DNA of 20,005 nt, from the NCBI GenBank assembly GCA_046582565.1, contig JAYGED010000266.1, forward strand, positions 1-20,005, read 5' to 3'. The stretch comes from JAYGED01 sp046582565 (GTDB lineage: Bacteria; Pseudomonadota; Alphaproteobacteria; JAAXGF01). The first letter of the stretch is position 1. The number at the start of each line of letters is the position of its first letter. Position numbers and translations under genes: made by a program. Of this stretch, positions 7,826-15,073 are shown piece after piece. The notes beneath the pieces are model-generated. The model did no database searches and had not been told where the DNA came from. It saw nothing but the letters and a program-made list of their open reading frames with translations.

Positions 7826-7849
7826 ATTACTAATTCTTATGAATGTAAT
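7826..7849. promoter_or_regulatory. AT-rich inverted repeat between phnW and the LysR gene, candidate LysR operator
   Basis: The 105-base divergent spacer contains an imperfect dyad: ATTAC TA ATTC TTAT GAAT GTAAT, with ATTC/GAAT as the inner and ATTAC/GTAAT as the outer arms. It includes a T-N11-A spacing, typical of LysR-type sites, and ends 11 bases before the LysR ATG. A site in this position usually serves autoregulation and activation of the divergent operon. The assignment rests on position and symmetry only. Confidence 0.42.
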
Positions 7850-7860
7850 ATACGGACCTT

Positions 7861-8724
7861 ATGAACCATGCACAGATCAGGGCGTTCCACGCGGTCGCTA
7901 CGGAAGGCAGCTTCACCAAGGCCGCCCGGCTTCTCGGCGTGAGCCAGCCGGCGGTCACCATTCAGGTCCGAGCACTTGAGGAAGCCTATGGGGTCAGCCT
8001 GCTCCACCGCAGCGGCCAGCGGGTCACCCTGACCTATCTCGGCGAGGGGCTGCTCGAGTATACTCGGCGCATTTTCGATATCGAACAGGAAGCCGACGAG
8101 CTTCTGACCGCGGCGCGCGAGCTGCGCGGCGGACATCTCAAGCTCGGCGCCGACGGGCCCTATTTTGTCATGGGCCTGCTGGCGACCTTCATCGCGCGCT
8201 ATCCCGGCGTGCGGGTGACTGTGGCCATGGGCAATTCCCAGTCGGTGCTGCGCGATCTGGTGGAGTATCGAACCGACGTTGCCGTGGTGGCGCGCATCGA
8301 CGATGACAGGCGGTTCTACGCCAAGCCCTATTCCCGCCAGCGGGTGGTGATTTTCGTGCCCTGTGAACATGACTGGGCGAAGCGAAAATCCATCAAGCTG
8401 GCCGAACTCGAAGGCCAGCCCATGGTCATGCGAGAGCAAGGCTCAAGCACCCGCCAAATACTCGAAGAAGTTTTAAAAAAAGCCGGGGTCGCGCCGCGGG
8501 TGGTGATGGAAATTGGCAGCCGCGAGGCGCTCCACGAGGCGGTCGCTGCGGGCCTCGGCATCGGCGTGGTGACGGAATCCGAATTGGGCCAGGACGACCG
8601 GTTGGCCACCTTGAAAATTTCCGATGTCGTTCTCGAGGCGCGGGAATTTCTCGTCTGCCTCAAGGAGCGCCAATCCGTCCGCACGGTGCAGGCGTTTTTC
8701 GACCTCGCCGACGAAAATAAATAG
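7861..8724 (+). CDS. LysR family transcriptional regulator, probably of phnWX
   Basis: The 287-residue product has a winged helix-turn-helix at 1-60 (MNHAQIRAFHAVATEGSFTK, then AARLLGVSQPAVTIQVRALE), the classical LysR DNA-binding signature. A linker helix and an effector-binding domain of the periplasmic-binding-protein fold follow from about residue 90 (LKLGADGPYFVMGLL). It is divergent to phnW, so the likely inducer is 2-aminoethylphosphonate or a breakdown product; LysR regulators are commonly found beside phnW-type genes. A weak GGA motif precedes the ATG. The cytochrome c peroxidase gene starts 3 bases after the stop and could be under the same promoter. Confidence 0.92.
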   Translation: MNHAQIRAFHAVATEGSFTKAARLLGVSQPAVTIQVRALEEAYGVSLLHRSGQRVTLTYLGEGLLEYTRRIFDIEQEADELLTAARELRGGHLKLGADGPYFVMGLLATFIARYPGVRVTVAMGNSQSVLRDLVEYRTDVAVVARIDDDRRFYAKPYSRQRVVIFVPCEHDWAKRKSIKLAELEGQPMVMREQGSSTRQILEEVLKKAGVAPRVVMEIGSREALHEAVAAGLGIGVVTESELGQDDRLATLKISDVVLEAREFLVCLKERQSVRTVQAFFDLADENK

Positions 8725-8726
8725 TG

Positions 8727-9795
8727 ATGAGTATCACCGCTCTGATCCTGATTGCGATGGTGGCCTGGAGCACAATGGCGATTGCCGATCCCTATATTCC
8801 GGCCCCGTCCGTGGTGCGCGAAGTATTCGGCCGGCTCGGCCCGGTGCCGACGCCTACCGACAACCCCACCACGGCGGCCAAGGCGGCCCTGGGCGAGCGC
8901 CTGTTCAACGACCGCCGGCTTTCCGGTGACGGCGCCCTGTCCTGTGCGAGCTGTCATCCAAGCGACAACGGTTTCGCGGCGCCTTCGCGGTTCAGCCCGG
9001 CCGCCACCGGCAGGCACGAACGGCGTAATGCGCCCAGCCTGATCAATGTCGCCTATGTGCGCGACCTGCTGCTGGATGGCCGCCATGACGCCCTCGATAC
9101 GCAGCCGATCAAGTCTTTTGGCAACGTCCTGCATCTCAACGGCGACATCGACCAGGTGATCGCACGGCTCACGGCGGACGCCGATTACCCGGCGTCTTTC
9201 GTCGCGGCGTTCGGCGATGGTGCGATCACCGGGCGGCGCATCGGTCAGGCCATCGGCGCCTTTGAGCGCACCCTGATCTTCAACGATTCACCGTTCGACC
9301 GCTACCGGGACGGCGATGTTGCAGCCCTGAGCGAGCCCGCAAAGCGCGGTTTCGGCCTGTTCATGCGCGACGGCGCTGCATCACCTGCCATTTCGGGCCC
9401 AACCTCAGCGACAGTCAGTTTCACAATATCGCCGTTCCCGAACGCCATCTGAGGAACAATCCTGGGGCGCTGGCGGCGCTCCGACTCGATGCAGAGCGGA
9501 TGAAATACTCCGGCTGGGAGAGCCTCGAGGCCGACCCCGGCCGCGCCCTGGTCACCGGCGATCCGGATGACTTTGGCAAGTTCCGCACCGTGACCCTGCG
9601 CAATGTCGCCGAGTCCGCGCCCTACATGCACAACGGCGCCTATGCCACCCTGGAAGAGGTGGTCGCCCATTACGTCAGGGGCGGTGAGCCTCGCCCAACA
9701 AATTACGGCGCATCAATCAGCTCAAACTGAATGCCGCCCAACAGGCCGACCTGGTCGCCTTCCTGAAGTCCCTGACCAGCGCCCAACGTCCTTAG
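8727..9795 (+). pseudogene. Di-heme cytochrome c peroxidase / MauG-family gene with two single-base frameshifts
   Basis: The reading frame opens with a signal peptide (hydrophobic residues up to AIA, then DPYIPAPS), pointing to a periplasmic protein. The first heme motif CASCH (8943-8957) and the DNGFAAPSRFSP region follow in frame 1. At about 9376 the frame must move by one missing base to reach the second heme motif CITCH (9377-9391), NIAVPERHLRNNPGAL, TLRNVAESAPYMHNGAY and EEVVAHYVRGGE. At about 9696 a second missing base is needed to reach LNAAQQADLVAFLKSL and the stop TAG 9793-9795. Corrected, the protein would be near 356 residues, normal for this family, which reduces peroxide or oxidises protein-bound residues with two c-hemes. 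Both lesions sit in C/G-rich stretches, so sequencing error is as likely as decay. The end overlaps the convergent xdhC-like gene by 3 bases. Confidence 0.85.
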
Positions 9796-10724
9796 GTGCG
9801 GCGGGCCTGGGTTATTTCGGCCATGATCGACAGGGCGATCTCGCCCGGGGACAGGGCGCCGATGTCGAGCCCGACGGGGCCGTGCAGGCGCGCCGTGTCG
9901 TCCGCCTTGAAACCCAACTCGGCAAGCCGCTCGAGCCGCTTGGCGTGAGTCCGCCGGCTGCCGAGACAGCCGATGTAGAAGGCATCCGAGCGCAGCGCCA
10001 CGGTGAGGGCCGGATCGTCGAGCTTGGGATCGTGGCTCAGGGTGACCACGGCGCTGCGGGTGTCGGGCGCGAGCGCCGTCAGGGCTTTGTCAGGCCATTC
10101 ATCGATCACATCCAAATCGGCGAAGCGCTCGCGGTCGGCGAAGGCGCCGCGCGGGTCGACCAGGGTGACGTGATAGCCGGCAAGCTGCGCCATCTGCACC
10201 AACGACTGGGCGATATGCACAGCGCCGACGATGATCAGCCTGAGGGGCGGATTGAGGGCCTGGACGAAGACATCATCGACCTTGCGGCTGCGGTCCTCGC
10301 GCAACGCCTGGTGGTCATGGGTGAGTTCGACGTCGCCGGTTTCCAGATTGGTTAGCAAGGCCACCGGGCGATGGGCGGCGCGGTCGGCGAGCAGCTGGTC
10401 GAGGATTTCCGGAATGGGCGCCACATGAACCTCGACCGTGCCGCCGCAGCTCAGGCCGACTTCCCAGGCCCTCTCGTTGGTGACGCCGTAGCTCAGCAGC
10501 TTCGCATCACCGCCGTTGATAACCGCGAGGGCCTCCTCGACGACAGCACCCTCGATGCAGCCGCCGGACACCGAGCCTTGATGAACGCCGTCATCGCGCA
10601 CCACGAGCTGGCTGCCGGCCGGGCGCGGACTTGATCCCCAGGTGGCGACCACGGTGGCCAGGGCCACCCCATGACCGCCGTCGCGCCAGGCGGCGGCGAG
10701 GGTGAGGGGGTCGTTATCGCCCAT
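9792..10724 (-). CDS. XdhC/CoxI family molybdenum-cofactor maturation protein
   Basis: The 310-residue protein has the two-domain XdhC layout. The N-terminal domain contains TWGSSPRPAG, the GSVSGGCIEG motif (50-59) and GLSCGGTVEV with Cys93. The C-terminal Rossmann-like domain starts with LIIVGAVHIAQSL and ends with the YIGCLGSRRTHAKRLERL motif. XdhC-type proteins bind molybdenum cofactor and help sulfurate and insert it into xanthine-dehydrogenase-family enzymes. Here it is 12 bases downstream of the CoxM-like gene, with a Shine-Dalgarno GGAG 6 bases before the ATG. No molybdenum large subunit lies nearby, so its client may be the aldehyde oxidoreductase of the same cluster or an enzyme encoded elsewhere. 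Family assignment is firm, client is not. Confidence 0.92.
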   Translation of the reverse strand: MGDNDPLTLAAAWRDGGHGVALATVVATWGSSPRPAGSQLVVRDDGVHQGSVSGGCIEGAVVEEALAVINGGDAKLLSYGVTNERAWEVGLSCGGTVEVHVAPIPEILDQLLADRAAHRPVALLTNLETGDVELTHDHQALREDRSRKVDDVFVQALNPPLRLIIVGAVHIAQSLVQMAQLAGYHVTLVDPRGAFADRERFADLDVIDEWPDKALTALAPDTRSAVVTLSHDPKLDDPALTVALRSDAFYIGCLGSRRTHAKRLERLAELGFKADDTARLHGPVGLDIGALSPGEIALSIMAEITQARRT

Positions 10725-10736
10725 GGCTCGCTCCGC

Positions 10737-11531
10737 TCAATCGGCGGGAGCGACGGCGCGCCTCGCCATCACAGTGACCAAATGGGCGCGGTATTCCGCC
10801 GAGCCGTGAATGTCGTCGTTGAAACCGTCGTGCGCCATGGCGATATCGGCGATGGCCTCGGCGGTGAAGCTCGTGGCCAGGGCCGCTTCCATGTCGCGCT
10901 GGCGAAATACGCAGGGCCCGGCGCCGGTCACCGCGACGCGCACGGCGCCGCCAAGATCGGCGACCATGACCCCGACCATGGCATAGCGCGAGGCCGGATT
11001 GGGAAATTTGGCGTAGCCCGCCCGCTCGGGCAGGGGGAAACTCACCTTGGTGATGATTTCCCCCGGCTCCAAGGCGGTCTCGAACAGATCACAGAAGAAA
11101 TCGTCGGCGGCGATCTCGCGCCGGTCCGTATGGACGGTCGCTTTGAGGGCGAGCACGGCGGCCGGATAATCCGCCGCCGGATCGTTGGTGGCGAGAGAGC
11201 CGCCCATGGTGCCCTGATTGCGGACCTGAGGATCGCCGATTGTGGCGGCCAGGGAAGCCAGCGCCGGGATCGCCTTCTGCACATCGCCCGATGCCGCTAC
11301 TTTGGCGTGCGGGGTCATGGCGCCGACCTCGATGGTGCCGCCGAGCGCCTTAACACCACTGAGCCCGTCGATCTTCGCCAGATCGATCACATCGCTGGGC
11401 TGGGCGAGGCGCTGCTTGAGGGTGGACACCAGAGTCTGCCCCCCGGCCAGATACACCCCGTCCTCGCAATCGGCGAGCAACGCCGATGCCTCGTCAAGGG
11501 TAGCCGGCCGGTGATAGCGGAAATCATACAT
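10737..11531 (-). CDS. FAD-binding medium subunit of a xanthine dehydrogenase/CO dehydrogenase-type enzyme (CoxM-like)
   Basis: This 264-residue protein matches the FAD-binding subunit of molybdenum hydroxylases. It starts MYDFRYHRPATLDEASALLA, has the first FAD loop LAGGQTL and the second TIGDPQVRNQGTMGGSLATN followed by DPAADYPA, then the C-terminal CO-dehydrogenase-flavoprotein domain (TGAGPCVFRQ). In known complexes it takes electrons from the 2Fe-2S subunit and passes them to NAD+, oxygen or quinone. A longer frame reaches 11597, but ATG 11531 is chosen for the family-typical start and the 2-base gap to the CoxS-like gene. The large subunit that normally accompanies it is absent; xdhC follows directly. 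Confidence 0.92.
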   Translation of the reverse strand: MYDFRYHRPATLDEASALLADCEDGVYLAGGQTLVSTLKQRLAQPSDVIDLAKIDGLSGVKALGGTIEVGAMTPHAKVAASGDVQKAIPALASLAATIGDPQVRNQGTMGGSLATNDPAADYPAAVLALKATVHTDRREIAADDFFCDLFETALEPGEIITKVSFPLPERAGYAKFPNPASRYAMVGVMVADLGGAVRVAVTGAGPCVFRQRDMEAALATSFTAEAIADIAMAHDGFNDDIHGSAEYRAHLVTVMARRAVAPAD

Positions 11532-11533
11532 GG

Positions 11534-11998
<465 letters not shown>

Positions 11999-12011
11999 GG
12001 CGTCCTCCATA

Positions 12012-12275
12012 TCATCCGCCGCCGCGGCGATAGTATAGTTCGAAACGCGCCATGGCGTCGTTCAATTCGGCCTCGCCATAGTTGGTAAACCGTAAACTCA
12101 CCATGGTGACCGGCAGGGACAGCAAGGCGATGGTACGCTTGCCCTCGGGACCGATGGAAATTTCCAGGCGCTTGGCCCCGTCTTCCAGCAGGATGCTGTT
12201 GCCGGATCGCACATAGTCATCGCTGTCCAGGGCCGTTGGTAAAATGCGGAAAAAATCCCGATGGTTGATGCCCAT
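12012..12275 (-). CDS. Small conserved-looking protein of unknown function in the aldehyde oxidoreductase operon
   Basis: I do not recognise this product of 87 residues. It starts MGINHRDFFRILPTALDSDD, has two predicted strands (ILLEDGAKRLEISIGPEG and RTIALLSLPVTMVSLRF) and ends with an acidic helix and RRGGG. There is no signal peptide or membrane segment. The frame is flanked tightly by the MoaD-like gene (34 bases) and the CoxS-like gene (13 bases), so it is very likely real. ATG 12275 has AAGGAG directly against it, which is too close for a normal ribosome site. An in-frame GTG at 12317, overlapping the MoaD stop, would add 14 residues. It could be a cofactor-insertion or assembly factor, purely from position. 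Confidence 0.6.
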   Translation of the reverse strand: MGINHRDFFRILPTALDSDDYVRSGNSILLEDGAKRLEISIGPEGKRTIALLSLPVTMVSLRFTNYGEAELNDAMARFELYYRRGGG

Positions 12276-12309
12276 CTCCTTTTCGAAGGCGATGCTATTT
12301 CCGACGGTG

Positions 12310-12561
12310 CTAACCACCGGCAACCGGCGGCCAGACGGCCAGCACATCATCTTCGACGAAGGTGCGGCTCAAGCGCATCTCGGGGGGGATAAAGACACCG
12401 TTCACCAGAACCAGCTTGTAGAGTCCCTCGGGCATATTGAAGCCGTCGAGCACCGACTGCACGGTCGCGCCCTCGGCAATGTCGATTTCCGCTTCGTTCT
12501 TGGGCGTGCCGGGGGGCAGATACGGCGTGAGCGATGCATAAAGTTTAATTCTGAGCTTCAT
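12310..12561 (-). CDS. MoaD/ThiS family sulfur-carrier protein
   Basis: The 83-residue product has the ubiquitin-like sulfur-carrier pattern: MKLRIKLYASLTPYLPPGT, a central GATVQSVLDGFNMP helix region, VLVNGVFIPPEMRL and a C-terminal ending WPPVAGG with the Gly-Gly that is activated as thiocarboxylate. MoaD donates sulfur to the pterin dithiolene of molybdenum and tungsten cofactors. A dedicated copy next to an AOR-type gene is a known pattern for tungsten enzymes. It lies 79 bases after the aldehyde oxidoreductase gene, with a GC-rich hairpin and a repeated start sequence between. It is not the housekeeping moaD, since moaE is not beside it. Confidence 0.88.
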   Translation of the reverse strand: MKLRIKLYASLTPYLPPGTPKNEAEIDIAEGATVQSVLDGFNMPEGLYKLVLVNGVFIPPEMRLSRTFVEDDVLAVWPPVAGG

Positions 12562-12575
12562 GGCCAGAGCTTCAT
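12553..12575 (-). repeat. Direct repeat of the start region of the MoaD-like gene with a five-codon leader frame
   Basis: On the minus strand ATGAAGCTC occurs twice (12575-12567 and 12561-12553), 14 bases apart. The first copy opens a five-codon frame, MKLWP followed by TGA, whose stop overlaps the ATG of the second copy, the real MoaD-like start. This may be a small duplication, or a coupling leader, since no Shine-Dalgarno precedes the second ATG. Confidence 0.5.
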
Positions 12576-12597
12576 GGATTGGCGATCAGACGAACAA

Positions 12598-12626
12598 GGG
12601 GCCGGCGAGGATATCCCGCCGGCCCC
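12598..12626 (-). terminator. Strong GC hairpin after the aldehyde oxidoreductase gene, attenuator-like
   Basis: GGGGCCGGCG (12598-12607) and CGCCGGCCCC (12617-12626) form a perfect 10-bp stem around a 9-base loop that itself contains GGATATCC. On the minus strand it is followed by TTGTTC, not a long T run. It lies 15 bases past the oxidoreductase stop and before the MoaD-like gene, so partial termination or protection of the upstream mRNA from 3' decay is more likely than a full stop. Confidence 0.6.
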
Positions 12627-12640
12627 CAGTGTCGAAGCCT

Positions 12641-14488
12641 CTATACGCCCAACCGTTCGAGGGTCTGGTTGGAGGGTACGCCGTCCTCGGTCCAGCCGCG
12701 CAGGCTGTAGTATTCGGGCAGCATGACATCGAGCCCACTCACCTTGCCCTCGGCGGGGCCGGTCTTGGCCGCCTCCTTGAGCAGGCGCGGGGGCAGGTTG
12801 TCGTCCTTGCCGGTGAAGCCGGCGGCGAGATTGAACTGGCGCTCGAGATTCCAGATACGCTCTCCGGTTTCCGCCAATCGCTCGGCCGTCCATTCGCCTT
12901 CGCAGGCCGCGTCGATCTGCGGTGCGAAGTTGTCCAGGCTCCAGGCGAAGGTGGTGAACAGGCAAAGCCCCGAGGAATCGACCGCCGCCGTGGCGTCCTG
13001 GAAGGCTTTGACCAACCCGGCCTTGCCGTCGGTCTCCAAGGGATCGGTCTTCTCGGGAATTCCGAGAATTTCCGAAGCCACGGTGTAGCTGCGCAGGTGA
13101 CAGGCACCCCGGTTCGAGGTGGCGTAGGTCAGTCCCATGCCCTGGATGCCGCGCGGATCGTAGGCCGGGAACTCCTGACCCTTGACCGACATGGACAGCT
13201 CGGGCCTGCCGTATTTCTCGCACAGACGCTTCGAGCCGAGGCCGATCTCGGCGCCGAAACCCTCATTCTTGCCGGTAAGCTCGGCGATCTGCGTCAGGGC
13301 CTCGGCGGAGCCGAACGTGAGTTCGATACCGCCGGTATGCTCGGTGGTGAGGACGCCTTCCTCGAACATATCCATTGCCGCGGCCACGGTTGAGCCGAAG
13401 GAGATCGGGTCGTAGCCTTGCTCGTTGCACAGGAAGTTGACGTAGGTCAGGCATTCCAGATCATCGACCTGGGTTGCCGCGCCCAACGCCCAGGCCGCTT
13501 CGTATTCCAGGCCGCCCGAAGCGCCCCAGTATTCGGGCTTGTTGACCACCGTGAAATGGTCCTTGTCGATCTGCGAGATGCGTCCGCAGGCGATGGTGCA
13601 GCCGAAGCAGGCCTGCTTGGTCACCAGGTTTGCCTTGCCGTCGCTGGCGCGTGGTTCGGCCATGGCCTCGGCGCCGATCTTGCCGGCGCCCTCGAACTGC
13701 ACGTCATGGAAGTTCTTGCTTGGCAACGCACCGCTTTCGTTGATGATGTTCATCAGGATCTGGGTGCCGAAGGCGGGCAAGCCCTCGCCGGTGACGGCAT
13801 TTTCGGCGAGCACCGCCTTGGCATCCGCCGTCGCTGCCAAGAAGGCCTTGGGGTCTTTGACGGCGACGCCCACGGTGCCGCGCACAGTGATTGCCTTAAG
13901 GTTCTTGGAACCCATCACCGTGCCGACGCCCGAGCGCCCTGCGGCGCGATGCAGGTCGTTGACGATGCAGGCGTAGAGCACTCCTGTCTCACCGGCGACG
14001 CCGATGGACGAGACGCGGGTTTGCGGATCGCCGCTTTCGGCCTTGAGCGCCGGCTCGACTTCCCACACCGACCGGCCCCAGAGATGCTCGGCCGAGCGCA
14101 ACTCCGCCACATCGTCGACGATGGACAGATAGACCGGTTTCTCGGCCTTGCCCTCGAAGATGACCATGTCCCAGCCGGCCATCTTAAGCTCGGCGCCGAA
14201 GTAGCCGCCCGAATTCGAGCAGGCGATGGCACCGGTGAGGGCGCCCTTGGTGATCACCGAATAGCGCGCGCTGGTCGAGGCACAAGTGCCGGTCAGCGGG
14301 CCGGTGGCGAAGATCAACTTGTTGTCGGGTGACAGCGGGTCGACCTTGGGATCGATCTCCTCGACAAGATATTTAGTCGCGAGGCCGCGCTGTCCGAGAT
14401 ACTTTTGCGCCCATTCCATGTTGAGGGGCTCAGCTTCACAGGTACCCGCGGTCAGGTTGACGCGTAGAATTTTTTCAGTCCATGCCAT
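12641..14488 (-). CDS. Aldehyde:ferredoxin oxidoreductase family enzyme (tungsten- or molybdenum-bis-pterin)
   Basis: The 615-residue protein is a full-length AOR-family catalytic subunit. The N-terminal domain has the cofactor-binding stretch SARYSVITKGALTGAIACSN then SGGYFGAELKMAGWD (73-107) and RAAGRSGVGTVMGSKNLKAI (181-200). The 4Fe-4S cluster is held by Cys294, Cys297 and Cys301 (ACFGCTIACGR) and probably Cys509 (DSSGLCLFT). A second pterin contact region is YDPRGIQGMGLTYATSNRGA (443-462). AOR enzymes oxidise aldehydes to acids, or reduce acids, with W-bis-metal-binding-pterin and pass electrons through 4Fe-4S clusters. The four-cluster ferredoxin gene directly upstream is the expected partner. 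A Shine-Dalgarno GGAGGA lies 6 bases before the ATG. Substrate and metal cannot be read from sequence. Confidence 0.93.
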   Translation of the reverse strand: MAWTEKILRVNLTAGTCEAEPLNMEWAQKYLGQRGLATKYLVEEIDPKVDPLSPDNKLIFATGPLTGTCASTSARYSVITKGALTGAIACSNSGGYFGAELKMAGWDMVIFEGKAEKPVYLSIVDDVAELRSAEHLWGRSVWEVEPALKAESGDPQTRVSSIGVAGETGVLYACIVNDLHRAAGRSGVGTVMGSKNLKAITVRGTVGVAVKDPKAFLAATADAKAVLAENAVTGEGLPAFGTQILMNIINESGALPSKNFHDVQFEGAGKIGAEAMAEPRASDGKANLVTKQACFGCTIACGRISQIDKDHFTVVNKPEYWGASGGLEYEAAWALGAATQVDDLECLTYVNFLCNEQGYDPISFGSTVAAAMDMFEEGVLTTEHTGGIELTFGSAEALTQIAELTGKNEGFGAEIGLGSKRLCEKYGRPELSMSVKGQEFPAYDPRGIQGMGLTYATSNRGACHLRSYTVASEILGIPEKTDPLETDGKAGLVKAFQDATAAVDSSGLCLFTTFAWSLDNFAPQIDAACEGEWTAERLAETGERIWNLERQFNLAAGFTGKDDNLPPRLLKEAAKTGPAEGKVSGLDVMLPEYYSLRGWTEDGVPSNQTLERLGV

Positions 14489-14503
14489 GATAATTCCTCC
14501 CTT

Positions 14504-14977
14504 TCAGGCTTGGGCGCCGGCGTCGGCGATTTGGGCCGATGCGCGCATTCTGTCATAGCCGGTCATGTCGGCGTCGACGTAGGTGATTGCCTGCGTCGGG
14601 CAGGCTTTGGCGCATTCGGGATCGCCGCCACAAAGATCGCATTTGACGACCTTGCCCGTTGCTTGGCTGTAATTGATGGTGCCGAACGGGCAAGCGATGG
14701 TGCAGACCTTGCAGCCGACGCAGATATCTTCGATAACTTCCTTGGCGCCGGTCGCGTGATTGATGACGATGGCGTTCACCGGGCAAGCCTTGACGCACCA
14801 GGCATCGGCGCATTGGGTGCAGGTGTAAGGCACCATGCGGCCCATGGACCCGAACTCGATAACCTTGATCCGTGACTTCGCCGGATTGAACGAACCCTCC
14901 TTCTCAAGCGAGCAGGCGAGTTCGCATTGCAGACAGCCGGTGCATTTCTCCGGACTGATATTAAGTGATTTTTGCAT
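14504..14977 (-). CDS. Four-cluster 4Fe-4S electron-transfer subunit (AorA-like ferredoxin)
   Basis: The 157-residue protein has sixteen cysteines in four groups: C12/15/18/22, C53/56/61/65, C86/89/92/96 and C113/116/122/126. This is the fold of the 16-Fe polyferredoxins that accompany molybdopterin and AOR enzymes. There is no signal peptide, so it works in the cytoplasm. It is the first gene of the oxidoreductase group; GGGAGG sits 6 bases before the ATG, and the oxidoreductase gene follows after 15 bases. In the Aromatoleum AorABC enzyme the equivalent AorA forms a cluster wire next to the catalytic AorB, and a third subunit, AorC, carries FAD. No AorC-like gene is visible here. Confidence 0.93.
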   Translation of the reverse strand: MQKSLNISPEKCTGCLQCELACSLEKEGSFNPAKSRIKVIEFGSMGRMVPYTCTQCADAWCVKACPVNAIVINHATGAKEVIEDICVGCKVCTIACPFGTINYSQATGKVVKCDLCGGDPECAKACPTQAITYVDADMTGYDRMRASAQIADAGAQA

Positions 14978-15073
14978 TCCATGCCTCCCAACAAACCGTT
15001 TATGACCCCGCCTAAGGGGCGGGCGTTTACCTGATTAACTGTAGCGTAACGCCGTCGCCGGGATTTGGCTAGG
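14978..15073 (-). other. Spacer upstream of the ferredoxin gene with a short hairpin
   Basis: The 96-base gap separates the MFS gene stop from the ferredoxin start. CCCGCC (15007-15012) and GGCGGG (15018-15023) can pair around a 5-base loop. No T run follows on the minus strand, so it is not a classic terminator. A promoter for the oxidoreductase operon probably lies here, but I see no clear -35/-10 pair. Confidence 0.35.

Noticed and set aside
9300..9500. Frameshift in the peroxidase gene as programmed frameshifting
   Set aside because: No slippery heptamer or downstream structure is evident, and a second, separate shift is needed later in the gene; deletion or sequencing error fits better.
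13418..14332. A 304-codon plus-strand frame
   Set aside because: It is antisense to the aldehyde oxidoreductase gene, shows no recognisable domain and has the composition of a shadow frame.
15007..15023. Hairpin downstream of the MFS gene as a Rho-independent terminator
   Set aside because: The stem is only 6 bp and no T run follows on the transcribed strand.
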